Shown piece after piece: positions 37,895 to 47,261 of a DNA stretch of 64,000 nt. How positions within the stretch are numbered: position 1 is the first letter of the stretch; the number at the start of each line of letters is the position of its first letter. The stretch comes from an uncultured Mycoplasmatota bacterium (GTDB lineage Bacteria; Bacillota_I; Bacilli_A; RF39; UBA660). Below the pieces are notes generated by a model. The model did no database searches. It was not told the origin of the DNA and saw only the letters and a list, made by a program, of their open reading frames with translations. The translations under genes were made by a program, and so were the position numbers. The stretch lies in the NCBI GenBank assembly GCA_900546275.1, contig URCH01000003.1, positions 40,429 through 104,428 of the forward strand, read 5' to 3'.

Positions 37895-37996
37895 TTTATC
37901 ACTCCTTTAGTATGTTTACATTTAAATAATATCATAATCAAAAAAAGCTTTCAATAAGAACTTAAATATATATTTATAAGTTTACATTAGTTATTA

Positions 37997-38023
37997 CAAA
38001 AAAAGTTATATTTATTATAACTT
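37997..38023 (-). terminator. Intrinsic terminator of mutL
   Basis: Stem AAGTTATA/TATAACTT with loop of five bases, followed on the minus strand by TTTTTTT; it includes the mutL stop. Confidence 0.8.
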
Positions 38024-39835
38024 ATTTTCAAAACCACTTCTTTTAAATAATTTTTCTAAATCATAATTTGAATAAAATATAATTGTGGGTCTGCCATGTG
38101 GACAATTAAATGGATTATCACATTTTCTCAAATCATTTATTAAACTTTCCATTTCTTCCATAGTAATATTCATATTTGCTTTAATAGCCATTTTACACGA
38201 TAACATAGTTGCTATTTTTTCATTAAATTTAACTATTGAAAAATCTTTTTCTTTTTGAAGTATAACTTCTATTATTTTCCTTGTTTGTTCTTGTTCATAG
38301 TTTTTAAGAAGCCAAGTTGGATGAGCTTTTACTATAATTGAATTTATTCCAAATTCTTCTATTTTAAAGCCAATATTTCTAAGTAAATCTAAATTTTCTT
38401 TAAGTAAAACAAATTCATCATTTGAAAATTCAAGTGTCATAGGTATTAATAAATCTATTGAACTTTGTGTAGGATTTCCAAGTTTTTCTTTATACATTTC
38501 ATAATTTACTCTTTCTTTTGCTGCATGTTGATCTATCATATACATACCTTTTTCATTTTGGCAGATTATATATGTACCATGCACTAATCCTACAGGATAT
38601 AATTCTGGAAGCCTATTTTCTTTTTCTACTTCTTCTTGTTCTATAAAGCTATCATTTATAACAAGTGTTTCAGGTTCGTTTGCATATATATTTTCACTAG
38701 TTAATTCATCGTTTGAATCAAATAAATTAAATTTAGTTTCACTTTTATATTCAGTTTGAACATCTTTAACTCTATCCAAATCTAGTTTGATTTCTTCATA
38801 TATTTTTTTAGGTTCAACTTCTTCTTTATTTACTTCTATATGTGGAATCAAATTTCTTTTGTGTAACTTTTCTTTTATCATGTTGCTTATTAATGAAGTA
38901 AGTTCCTCTAATTTAGAAAATTTTATATCCATCTTAGTTGGATGAATATTTACATCAACTAATATTGGATCTACTGTTATACTAAGAACAACTATAGGGT
39001 ATCTATTATCAGGTTTAAATGAATGATAACTATCATTTATAATTCTATTTATTTCAGCATTTTTTACAACTCTGTTATTTACAAGTGTAATCATATTTGT
39101 CCTACTAGAACGATGAACCTCCGGTAGACTTATATATCCTTCTACTATATAATCAGCATTTTCTGCATTTACTTTTATCATTTTTTTAGCAACTTCTACA
39201 CCATATATATCTTTTATTGTCTTAAGTAAATTTGATGAACCATCAGTTGTTAACAAAATATTTCCATTATTTATTAAAGTAAAACGTATGTCAGGATGAG
39301 AAAGTGATAATTTATTTATATACTCCGTCACATTTGCAAGTTCAGTATATAGACTTTTCATATGCTTTAAACGTGCAGGTGTATTATAAAATAAGTTTCT
39401 TACTGAAATTGATGTGCCTTTTTTTGAATCAGATGGTTTTACTTCCAATATTTTACCACCACTTATTTCAACAATTGTACCAACTTCACCAGTTGATGTT
39501 TTAAGTGTTACATTACTAACACTGCATATTGCTGCTAAAGCCTCTCCTCTAAATCCTAGTGTTTCTATATGATATAAATCATCTTCACATCTTATTTTAC
39601 TTGTTGCATGTCGTGAAAAAGCTAATACAGCATCATCTTTATCCATCCCTTTTCCGTTATCCGTAATTTTAATTTCTTTTGTTCCTGCATCTGTTAATTC
39701 AACTTTAATTTCATTTGCCCCTGCATCAATACTATTTTCTACTAATTCTTTTACTACTGATGAGCATCTTTCAACAACTTCACCAGCAGCTATTTTATTT
39801 GCAAGTAATTCATCCATTACTTTTATTACTGCCAT
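38015..39835 (-). CDS. mutL: DNA mismatch repair protein MutL
   Basis: 606 residues. GHKL ATPase motifs: ELVENSIDAGANEI, TDNGKGMD, ETLGFRGEAL and KKGTSISVRNLFYNTPAR. The C-terminal endonuclease signature DQHAAKERVNYE fits the DQHA-x2-E-x4-E metal motif, and the end has DNPFNCPHGRPTIIF, so it is a latent nuclease type. A mutS gene is not in the window. It is followed by a terminator; the next gene upstream is a HAD phosphatase 57 bases away. Confidence 0.97.
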   Translation of the reverse strand: MAVIKVMDELLANKIAAGEVVERCSSVVKELVENSIDAGANEIKVELTDAGTKEIKITDNGKGMDKDDAVLAFSRHATSKIRCEDDLYHIETLGFRGEALAAICSVSNVTLKTSTGEVGTIVEISGGKILEVKPSDSKKGTSISVRNLFYNTPARLKHMKSLYTELANVTEYINKLSLSHPDIRFTLINNGNILLTTDGSSNLLKTIKDIYGVEVAKKMIKVNAENADYIVEGYISLPEVHRSSRTNMITLVNNRVVKNAEINRIINDSYHSFKPDNRYPIVVLSITVDPILVDVNIHPTKMDIKFSKLEELTSLISNMIKEKLHKRNLIPHIEVNKEEVEPKKIYEEIKLDLDRVKDVQTEYKSETKFNLFDSNDELTSENIYANEPETLVINDSFIEQEEVEKENRLPELYPVGLVHGTYIICQNEKGMYMIDQHAAKERVNYEMYKEKLGNPTQSSIDLLIPMTLEFSNDEFVLLKENLDLLRNIGFKIEEFGINSIIVKAHPTWLLKNYEQEQTRKIIEVILQKEKDFSIVKFNEKIATMLSCKMAIKANMNITMEEMESLINDLRKCDNPFNCPHGRPTIIFYSNYDLEKLFKRSGFENKL

Positions 39836-39891
39836 ACTATCACCTACTATTTTAATTACATATATATTTTAGCATTTTTTATTTTTTTTCA

Positions 39892-40587
39892 CTATATCTT
39901 TTTTATTAGTTGTTTAAAGGTTTTTATCTCATATGTAGGTATATAACATGTATCATTTACTATACCTTTCTTGTTATACCAACATGTATCTATACCATAT
40001 AAATTTCCACCCTTTATATCAGAATGTAATGAGTCTCCTATTATTAATACTTCTTCTTTATTTTTTAAGTTTAACTTTTTAAATAAATAATCATAATATT
40101 CTATAGATGATTTTGAATAGCCACAATCTTGTGCTGATACAATATCTAAAACAATATGTAATATTTTTATTTGTTGTAGTTTTTTTATAGCTTGTTTTCT
40201 ATTTCCATTTGTTGAAATAATAATATCTGAAAATTTATTTAAAAGAATTAAGTTATTATCATAATTTTCTGTTTTTTTTACTTTTTCTGCTAACATACTT
40301 TCATAATATAAATACATTTTATAAGCAAAATTATAATTAATATCAAAAAAGCTTTTAATTAGCTCTATCCTTAATAATTCAATTTTATCTATTGAAGAAA
40401 TATTTGAATTCTCATTTTTTTCTTTGGTTATATTTTCCCAATAATAAAGCTCATATTTTTTAAAATCTTCATATGTTAAATTTGTTTTAAATTTAAATTT
40501 TTTTAACATTTGATTAAATGCATAACTTGTTGAATAATCATATTCTATTAATGTATCATCTATATCCAATAATAAATATTTATACAT
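39892..40587 (-). CDS. YjjG-like HAD phosphatase (pyrimidine nucleotidase family)
   Basis: 231 residues. HAD motifs: LLLDIDDTLIEY (motif I, DxD), IIISTNGNRKQAI (motif II), and GDSLHSDIKGG (motif IV). The four-helix cap lies between motif I and II. Similar proteins dephosphorylate non-canonical pyrimidine nucleotides such as 5-fluoro-dUMP. It lies eight bases after uvrC and is probably in its operon. Confidence 0.83.
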   Translation of the reverse strand: MYKYLLLDIDDTLIEYDYSTSYAFNQMLKKFKFKTNLTYEDFKKYELYYWENITKEKNENSNISSIDKIELLRIELIKSFFDINYNFAYKMYLYYESMLAEKVKKTENYDNNLILLNKFSDIIISTNGNRKQAIKKLQQIKILHIVLDIVSAQDCGYSKSSIEYYDYLFKKLNLKNKEEVLIIGDSLHSDIKGGNLYGIDTCWYNKKGIVNDTCYIPTYEIKTFKQLIKKI

Positions 40588-40595
40588 ATTTCCCC

Positions 40596-42362
40596 CTAGT
40601 TATTCAAATTATTTAAAAAATTTTTTAAGTTTTTTGAAACATTCATAGGAAGTATTTCAGATAATTCTTCTATAGAAGCCTGTTTCATTTTTGAAATAGT
40701 TTTGTATTTTTTTATAAGCAGATTCCTTCTCTTTTGACCTATTCCCTCAATATTATCAAGTATTCCTTCTAATGAACCTTTACTCCTAATTTGTTTATGA
40801 TAATTTATTGTATAGTTATGTACTTCATCTTGCATTCTTTCTAAGTAATAAAATAAATTACTTTTTTTATTAATTTTTATTTCTTCTATTGGATCGTTTG
40901 CAAGTAAAGCCGATGTTGCATGTTTATCATCTTTTTTTAAACCTATTACTTTTATATTTAAATTAAGTGATTTTATAACTTCACGTGCTACATGCATCTG
41001 TCCTATACCACCATCCACTATTATTAAATCAGGTCGTTCTAAATTATCTTTTAATACTCTAAAATATCTTCTATAAATTACTTCTCTCATTGTATTATAA
41101 TCATCATTTTTATCAAAACTTATTTTAAACTTTCTATAATCGTTTTTACTTGGAATACCATTTTTATATACTACCATACCTGAAACGTTGTAATTTCCAA
41201 AAAGATTTGAATTATCAAATAATTCTATTCTATCTAATTTTTCTAGTTTTAATATATTTTTTAATTCTTCATTTGCTTGATATGTTCTTTGTTCATTTTT
41301 TTCTATTAAATCAAACTCTTCATTAAGTGCGATTTCTGCATTCTCATTTGCCATTTTTATTAAATTTAATTTTTCTCCTTTTAATGGAACTCTAACATTT
41401 ACTTTAAGAAATGATTCTAGTAATTCTTGATTTGCTTCACTAGGTACAAGTATTTCTTTTGGAAGTATTACTCCGCTTTGATAAAAATTAGCTATATAAC
41501 GTGTTAATTCCTCATCTTCATTATCTATTAGTGGAAATATTGATTTATGTCTTTCAAGTATTTTACCACTTCTTATAAAAAATACTTGTATACTAATATA
41601 TCCTTTATTAACATAAAAACCAAATATATCTCTATCTATATTATCTTTTATTTCTACTTTTTGTTTTTTTAATGTAATATTTATATAATCAAGTAATTCT
41701 TTTAATTCTTGAGCTTTTTCAAATCTTAAATTGTCACTTTCTGTTTTCATTTCTTTTTTTATTTCTTCTATTACTTCAGAATCATCACCTCTTAAAAATT
41801 TTATTATATCTGTTTTCATGTCTTTAATTTTTTCTTCATCTATAGTATTTGTACAATAACCTAGGCATTGACCTATGTGATAATAAAGGCAAGGTTTTTT
41901 ATTATAAGTTTTACATTTTCTAAGTGGATATATTCTATTTAATAATTCAACTGTTTTTTTAGCAGCATACACATTTGGATATGGTCCATATAAATTGTTA
42001 TGATTTTTTTTTCTATTTACATTTCTAACTACAAGTAATCTAGGAACCTTTTCGTTTGTAAGTTCAATATATGGATAGCTTTTATCATCTCTTAATAATA
42101 TATTATATTTAGGATCATATTTTTTTATTAAATTAAGTTCTAGTATTAATGATTCTGTTTCACTACCAACTACTATATATTCAAAATCAACTATTTCACT
42201 TACTAGTTTTCCTGTTTTTCCAGTATGTGTTCCTCTAAAATATGAACTAAGTCTATTTTTTAATTTTTTTGCTTTACCAACATATATTATTACATTATCT
42301 TTATTTTTCATTAAGTAACATCCAGGTTTGTTTGGTACTAATGAAAGTTTTTCTTTTATCAT
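40596..42362 (-). CDS. uvrC: Excinuclease ABC subunit C
   Basis: 588 residues. GIY-YIG domain at the N-terminus (GCYLMKNKDNVIIYVGKAKK), a UVR region (DNLRFEKAQELKELL), the RNase H-like second nuclease half (ELFDNSNLFGNYNVSGMVVY and RPDLIIVDGGIGQM), and tandem helix-hairpin-helix motifs at the end (LDNIEGIGQKRRNLLIKKYK). It makes dual incisions in UvrABC repair. uvrA and uvrB are elsewhere. No LexA box was seen in its leader. Confidence 0.97.
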   Translation of the reverse strand: MIKEKLSLVPNKPGCYLMKNKDNVIIYVGKAKKLKNRLSSYFRGTHTGKTGKLVSEIVDFEYIVVGSETESLILELNLIKKYDPKYNILLRDDKSYPYIELTNEKVPRLLVVRNVNRKKNHNNLYGPYPNVYAAKKTVELLNRIYPLRKCKTYNKKPCLYYHIGQCLGYCTNTIDEEKIKDMKTDIIKFLRGDDSEVIEEIKKEMKTESDNLRFEKAQELKELLDYINITLKKQKVEIKDNIDRDIFGFYVNKGYISIQVFFIRSGKILERHKSIFPLIDNEDEELTRYIANFYQSGVILPKEILVPSEANQELLESFLKVNVRVPLKGEKLNLIKMANENAEIALNEEFDLIEKNEQRTYQANEELKNILKLEKLDRIELFDNSNLFGNYNVSGMVVYKNGIPSKNDYRKFKISFDKNDDYNTMREVIYRRYFRVLKDNLERPDLIIVDGGIGQMHVAREVIKSLNLNIKVIGLKKDDKHATSALLANDPIEEIKINKKSNLFYYLERMQDEVHNYTINYHKQIRSKGSLEGILDNIEGIGQKRRNLLIKKYKTISKMKQASIEELSEILPMNVSKNLKNFLNNLNN

Positions 42363-42387
42363 GCTATCACCTCATTTTTGTTAATGC

Positions 42388-43563
42388 TTAATACATTTTA
42401 ATTACAAATAATAATATTATTATAAATATAGAAATAGTTATTATATTATTTTTAATAAAATTTATTAGTGAAAAATTTACATCTTCATCTAATACTACAT
42501 CTACTTTTTTATATATTTTATTTTTATATGATATATCTATATATCCTATTTTTGTATCTTTTTTCATACCATAGTTTAACTTTTCTATACCATTATAATT
42601 AATTTTAATTTCATTTTTATCATAATCGTTTGGCAAATATAATAATATTGGTTCTTTTGCTTTTATTTTTTTTACAGTTTTTGGATCGTTTTTTATTTTT
42701 AATTCTACTAAGGTATCATCTTTTTTTATTATTTCTTGATATTTATAATTTTGAAAATAATAATTATATATATTTATTGCATCTTTTACATGATTGCTAC
42801 CATTTATATCTGCATTTGTAGTAACTAATAAATATTTTATATTATTGTTTCCATCAAGTGCTATAGAAGCTAAACATCTACCTGCACCATATGTAAATCC
42901 AGTTTTACCACCTAATATATAGTTAACACTTGAATCTATAGAAGTTGCTATAGAAAATACTGTACTATAAACAGTTTTTGATTTATCTTTAAATGTATAC
43001 GATTTAGAAAAAAATATTTCTTTAAATTTTTCATTTTTCATAGCCTCATTTAATAATATAGCAACTTCATCTACTGTAGAATGTTGTTTTTCATCATCTA
43101 AACCTATTGGATTTTCAAAAACTGTATTTTTTAAATTTAGTTGTTGAGCCTTTTTATTCATTAATTTAACAAAGTCTTCTTCATTTCCTGATATAGAATA
43201 TGTAAGTCCTCGTACTGCATCTGCTCCACTAGCTAAAAAAGCTGCATATAATAAATCGTTATATGTTACATTTTGATTTTCTTTTAATCCAACAACTGCT
43301 AAATTTTGTTCTCTTAAACCTGAAAGCATATTTGATGTAATAGTAACATTTTTATCATAATCTGAAATATTTTCTATTGCAACTAAAACAGTCATTATTT
43401 TAGTAAGACTTGCTATGCTTGTTACTTGATCTTTATTTTTTTCAAATACTACTGTATTATCATTTAAATTATACATTACGGCATTTTTACTATTTATATC
43501 AAGTCCATATGTATTTGATATAAATGTAATAAACGTTACAAATAATAAAATTATTTTTTTCAT
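42388..43563 (-). CDS. dacF: D-alanyl-D-alanine carboxypeptidase (DacF/S11 family)
   Basis: 391 residues. Signal peptide at the start (MKKIILLFVTFITFISNTYG), and a C-terminal hydrophobic helix (about 368-388) that anchors the protein to the membrane. Catalytic motifs: SxxK as IASLTKIM, KTG as LGGKTGFTYGAG. The SxN motif position reads SGADA instead of the common SGNDA, so one residue of that motif is altered. It trims D-Ala from peptidoglycan stem peptides. DUF1471-like C-terminal beta domain. It starts 25 bases upstream of uvrC's start on the same strand. Confidence 0.9.
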   Translation of the reverse strand: MKKIILLFVTFITFISNTYGLDINSKNAVMYNLNDNTVVFEKNKDQVTSIASLTKIMTVLVAIENISDYDKNVTITSNMLSGLREQNLAVVGLKENQNVTYNDLLYAAFLASGADAVRGLTYSISGNEEDFVKLMNKKAQQLNLKNTVFENPIGLDDEKQHSTVDEVAILLNEAMKNEKFKEIFFSKSYTFKDKSKTVYSTVFSIATSIDSSVNYILGGKTGFTYGAGRCLASIALDGNNNIKYLLVTTNADINGSNHVKDAINIYNYYFQNYKYQEIIKKDDTLVELKIKNDPKTVKKIKAKEPILLYLPNDYDKNEIKINYNGIEKLNYGMKKDTKIGYIDISYKNKIYKKVDVVLDEDVNFSLINFIKNNIITISIFIIILLFVIKMY

Positions 43564-43674
43564 ATTTTCTCCATTTACATTTTTATTTAATATTACTAAA
43601 TTAATTATACTCTATATAAGATAATTTTTATAAGTTATGTAAAAAAGTTTACTTGTAAATCAAAATTATCTTTT

Positions 43675-43702
43675 AATTAAATGATATTCATTTCATTTAA
43701 TT
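43675..43702 (-). terminator. Intrinsic terminator after toxN
   Basis: Stem AATTAAATGA/TCATTTAATT with an eight-base loop, followed on the minus strand by AAAAGATAATTTT. It lies 20 bases after the toxN stop. Confidence 0.6.
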
Positions 43703-43721
43703 TTAAAGCTAAAAGATTAAA

Positions 43722-44228
43722 TTAAATGTTTGTATTATATTCAATACATTTTTCTTCTAATAATTTAAAATTGCAACACCTTTTTGCAATACTTTCATTT
43801 AAAGTACCATTAATATATTTATCATATAACTTTTTAGATCTACCATATAACTTATCATCATTACGATTTAACCAAAATATTTGTTCCTTTAACATTTTAG
43901 TATATTTTTCTTCAGTTTTAGTTAAACATTCTTTATCTAAATCTAATTTGATAATATTTTTATTTGTTACAGGTAACATATTATTAAAGTTAATTGCTCC
44001 CAAATCACCATTTGCAATTTTCAAAAAATCTAATGTTGTTTTCATAGTTTTATGTTTTGGTTTAGGACTTGATAACGGGGCAAAATATTTACAATCATTA
44101 ACTTCAAATAGTACACCAATAAATGGTCTTAATTCTTTTTTATCATAATTATATGGAACTCTTTTATCAAATTGTCTTAAATAATCACAATATTTTGAAT
44201 CCAGTCTAACTAAAATCAAGCTTTCCAT
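43722..44228 (-). CDS. toxN: Type III toxin, ToxN/AbiQ family endoribonuclease
   Basis: 168 residues. Conserved motifs: YLRQFDKRVPYNYDKKELRP followed by FIGVLF, KYFAPLSSPKPKHKTMK, and NGDLGAINFNNMLPV, all typical of ToxN/AbiQ toxins that cleave RNA at A-rich sites and are held inactive by a pseudoknot RNA. The Ser/Lys in SSPKPKH include the usual active site. Ribosome binding site GAGGGTGAT before the ATG. Directly upstream are the ToxI repeats and their terminator, so the pair is a complete type III toxin-antitoxin locus, known to act as an abortive phage defence. Confidence 0.93.
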   Translation of the reverse strand: MESLILVRLDSKYCDYLRQFDKRVPYNYDKKELRPFIGVLFEVNDCKYFAPLSSPKPKHKTMKTTLDFLKIANGDLGAINFNNMLPVTNKNIIKLDLDKECLTKTEEKYTKMLKEQIFWLNRNDDKLYGRSKKLYDKYINGTLNESIAKRCCNFKLLEEKCIEYNTNI

Positions 44229-44258
44229 AGCATCACCCTCGAAAAATATTATATACTA

Positions 44259-44292
44259 AAAAACAAAATAAAACTAGAGTTTGCTCTCTAGT
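44259..44292 (-). terminator. Rho-independent terminator between ToxI and toxN
   Basis: Stem ACTAGAG/CTCTAGT (44273-44279, 44286-44292) followed on the minus strand by TTTATTTTGTTTTTT. In type III systems such a leaky terminator sets the ToxI:ToxN ratio. Confidence 0.85.
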
Positions 44293-44294
44293 CT

Positions 44295-44463
44295 CTTTTT
44301 TAAGTTCACTGTTATGGCCGGAATCGCCACTTTTTTAAGTTCCTGTTAAAGCCGGAATCGCTTCTTTTTTAAGTTCCTCTTATAGTGGGAATCACTAGCT
44401 TTTTTTGTGCTACTATGTAGCATTATTATTATATGCATAAATGCACAACATAATCACTTATGT
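44295..44463 (-). ncRNA. toxI: ToxI antitoxin RNA with three tandem repeats
   Basis: The minus strand has three consecutive repeats of 34-35 bases (44295-44329, 44330-44363, 44364-44398) plus a partial fourth, each ending GAACTTAAAAAAG. The shared core is GCGATTCCGGC in two copies and AGTGATTCCCACT in the first. Each repeat is the size of a ToxI pseudoknot that binds and inhibits one ToxN. Hairpin GCTAC-ATA-GTAGC (44409-44421) precedes the array. The promoter is upstream and the terminator follows, so the transcript starts near 44463. Confidence 0.85.
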
Positions 44464-44469
44464 GCCAAT

Positions 44470-44498
44470 AATATACCATAAATATATTAAAATGTCTA
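44470..44498 (-). promoter_or_regulatory. toxIN promoter
   Basis: TAGACA (44493-44498) and TATATT (44470-44475), 17 bases apart, on the minus strand. Confidence 0.7.
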
Positions 44499-44556
44499 GT
44501 TTTCTCAAAAAAGTTTTATATTTTTTTATTATATAAAATAAAATTCAAATATGTTT

Positions 44557-45145
44557 TTATATATCCCCAGTATATATTTTTTTCATTATTAAGTTAACAC
44601 TTGATACTACAACATTTGATGTGCCTTCTTCACCCAATATATCAACTGTAGCTTGTAGAATTGTTGCTTCTTCAAATCTGAAAAGTATAGTTTGGGAAAA
44701 GCTCATTTGTTTTCCATCTCCGGCCTCTAATTTAAATACAGTATCTTTAAGTGCTGCCCCTTCACCTGTTTTAATGTAAAAAGTTGCACCATGTGTATCG
44801 TCTGCTTTTTCTATTAGACCTGAAAAAGTAATTTCATAAATTCCTGGTTGTACTTCTATTTGACTTTCACTTGGTAAAGAAAAATATGGAGATACGCTAG
44901 GAATAAACCAAGTATTTTCAAGATTCATTTCACCAGATATAACTGAATCTTGAAAACTTGTAAAAAATATACCCTCGTTTGAAGATACAGCAATGGGCCC
45001 AATTGGCCCTTGCATTCCTTGAGGGCCTGTCATACCCGTTGGACATTGAGGTCAAGTTGGTCCAACTGTTTGATATTCCAGCACATAATAATTTATTTCT
45101 AAGTTTTATATTTTCTTCCAATTCTTGATATTTATCTAAAGACAT
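44557..45145 (-). pseudogene. Decayed collagen-like (BclA-type) surface protein
   Basis: The start (MSLDKYQELEENIKLRNKLL, from 45145) and the end (a BclA-like C-terminal domain, from about 45000 to 44557) are in different frames. Between them is a short Gly-X-Y segment. The frame of the C-terminal part reads VGPT-stop-PQCPTGMTGPQGMQG, in which GGA has become TGA and a second Gly codon has become TGT. So one frameshift and two Gly losses break the gene. The C-terminal domain (PSVSPYFSLPSESQIEVQPG, IYEITFSGLIEKA) is a jelly-roll trimer domain of exosporium-type glycoproteins. Intact homologues form surface filaments. Confidence 0.75.
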
Positions 45146-45212
45146 AAAAAAATACCTCCTATCATAATATATAAGAAAGTATTTTTATTGTATAAATCAA
45201 ATGTTTGATATA

Positions 45213-46211
45213 TTATTTATTTTTTAATATAAAATTATATGAATCTTTACACATTTCTTCAATAGTTTTAGTCGTTTTAAAATTTAGCTCTTTTAATGCA
45301 TAAGATGTATCTGCATAACATGCATCAATATCTCCAGGTCTTCTATTTGTAATTTTATATTTTACATCTATATTATTTACTTTAGAAAATGCATTTACAA
45401 GTTCTAAAACACTGTAACCTTTTCCAGTACCTAAGTTATATGCATCACAAATATTTTCTTTTAATATTTTTTCTATTGCTTTTATATGTCCATTAGCTAG
45501 ATCAACAACATGTATGTAATCTCTTACACCTGTTCCATCAATGGTGTTATAATCATTACCAAATATATTTAAGCATTCCAATTCTTTGTTAGCTACTTTT
45601 ACAATATATGGCATTAAATTATTTGGTATATCATTTGGATTTTCTCCAAGTAATCCTGATGGATGTGCACCTATAGGATTAAAATATCTAAGTATAGCTA
45701 TACTCCATGTATTATCTGATTTATATAAATCTCTTAGTATTCCTTCAATCATTAATTTTGTTGTTCCATATGGGTTAGTTGTTGAAAGTGGAAAATCTTC
45801 TTTAATGGGTAATGAATTAGGTTTACCATAAACAGTCGCACTAGATGAAAAAGCTATTTTTTTGCAATTATATTCATTCATAACTTCTAATAAAGAAAGG
45901 GTTGAATCTATATTATTTCTATAATACATAAGTGGTTTTTTTACTGATTCTCCAACAGCTTTGTATCCAGCAAAATGTATAACGGCATTTATTCGATTTT
46001 CACTAAATATTTTATTTAATATTTGCTTATCACAGACATCTCCTTCGTAAAATTTAAAATCTTTTTTTGTTATTGTTTTTATTTTTTCAATAACATCTTT
46101 TTTAGAATTTGAAAAGTTATCTATTACTACAACTTCATAATTATTATTTAAAAGCTCAACAACAGTATGGCTTCCAATATATCCAGTTCCACCAGTCACT
46201 AATATTTTCAT
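45213..46211 (-). CDS. galE: UDP-glucose 4-epimerase
   Basis: 332 residues. NAD-binding GTGYIGSHTVVELLNN at the start, then the catalytic Ser/Tyr-x3-Lys as SSSATVYGKP and TTNPYGTTKLMIEGIL. Interconverts UDP-glucose and UDP-galactose. It is last in the polysaccharide cluster, nine bases after manC, so galactose is a likely component. Confidence 0.95.
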   Translation of the reverse strand: MKILVTGGTGYIGSHTVVELLNNNYEVVVIDNFSNSKKDVIEKIKTITKKDFKFYEGDVCDKQILNKIFSENRINAVIHFAGYKAVGESVKKPLMYYRNNIDSTLSLLEVMNEYNCKKIAFSSSATVYGKPNSLPIKEDFPLSTTNPYGTTKLMIEGILRDLYKSDNTWSIAILRYFNPIGAHPSGLLGENPNDIPNNLMPYIVKVANKELECLNIFGNDYNTIDGTGVRDYIHVVDLANGHIKAIEKILKENICDAYNLGTGKGYSVLELVNAFSKVNNIDVKYKITNRRPGDIDACYADTSYALKELNFKTTKTIEEMCKDSYNFILKNK

Positions 46212-46219
46212 AATACCTC

Positions 46220-47260
46220 CTATAAATTATCAATTTGATCTTTTAAAGTATGAACTTTATTTAAACTTTCTTTTTTACCAATTATAATTAAATTGTCAGA
46301 ATCTATACAAAAAATATCTTCAACATCCAATAATACAATCTTTTTATTATTGCAATAAACTATATTATTATTTGAATCGATTATTTGAACATTCCCTTTA
46401 ACAATATTATTATTTTCATCTTTTGGTAGATAACGTTCAATCGAATTCCAAGTACCAATATCATCCCAACCAATATTAGTAGGTATTGTATATACATTTT
46501 TTGATTTTTCCATAATTGCATAGTCAATTGATATTTTTGTACAATCGTTATATGCCTTATTCAAAAATTCATAATATTTTGGATTTGAAAAATCTGGTAA
46601 ATTTATTAGCAAATTATACTCATTTGGTATATTAACTTTACATTCTTCTAGCATATTTTTAACATTAAAAATGAACATTCCAGCATTCCACAAATATTTT
46701 TTACTTTGATAATATTCATTTGCTAATTCCAAATTTGGTTTTTCAACAAACTTAGAAACCTTTAATACTTTACTACTGCCTGGTTCAAATTTTATATATC
46801 CATAACCAGTTTCAGCTCTCGTAGGTTCTATTCCTATAGTAACAATTGCGTTTGTATTATTATTTACAAACTCATTGGCCAAAACTATATCATTTATAAA
46901 TTTTTCTTCATTTTTTATATAACTGTCTGAAGAAATACAAACAACATTTGCATTTTTATAAATGTTCTTAATATATATGGTAGACAGCAAAATACATGGT
47001 GCAGTATTCTTAGAACAAGGCTCAGTTATAATATTTAAATCTTTTATATCAGGTATTTGTTTTTTTATTTTATCTATATAATCATAATTTGTTATTATAA
47101 ATATTCTATCACTAGGAATCAATTTATTGATTCTTTCATATGTCATTTGCAACATAGATTTTTCATTTAACAGCGATAAAAATTGTTTTGGATTGTCAGA
47201 TGTAGACTGAGGCCAAAATCTAGTACCAATCCCACCTGCCATTATTAAGGCACATAACAT
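46220..47260 (-). CDS. manC: Mannose-1-phosphate guanylyltransferase
   Basis: 346 residues. Nucleotidyltransferase signature GGIGTRFWPQSTSDNPKQFL at the N-terminus, then VEKPNLELANEYYQS and WDDIGTWNSI, both characteristic of GDP-mannose pyrophosphorylase; the isomerase half of bifunctional ManC is absent. ATG at 47260 is chosen because AAGGAGAAATAG precedes it; the more upstream in-frame ATG (47284) lies inside the preceding gene. The product feeds GDP-mannose to the cluster. Confidence 0.9.
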   Translation of the reverse strand: MLCALIMAGGIGTRFWPQSTSDNPKQFLSLLNEKSMLQMTYERINKLIPSDRIFIITNYDYIDKIKKQIPDIKDLNIITEPCSKNTAPCILLSTIYIKNIYKNANVVCISSDSYIKNEEKFINDIVLANEFVNNNTNAIVTIGIEPTRAETGYGYIKFEPGSSKVLKVSKFVEKPNLELANEYYQSKKYLWNAGMFIFNVKNMLEECKVNIPNEYNLLINLPDFSNPKYYEFLNKAYNDCTKISIDYAIMEKSKNVYTIPTNIGWDDIGTWNSIERYLPKDENNNIVKGNVQIIDSNNNIVYCNNKKIVLLDVEDIFCIDSDNLIIIGKKESLNKVHTLKDQIDNL

Positions 47261-47261
47261 A

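Noticed and set aside
44295..44398. Short direct repeats that could be a CRISPR array
   Set aside because: Repeats of 34-35 bases are back to back without unique spacers, and they precede a toxN gene; ToxI fits and no cas genes are present.
44930..45145. Separate 71-residue gene
   Set aside because: Only the first part is sensible; after residue 30 the frame is an out-of-frame reading of the collagen-like gene, so it is treated as one decayed gene.
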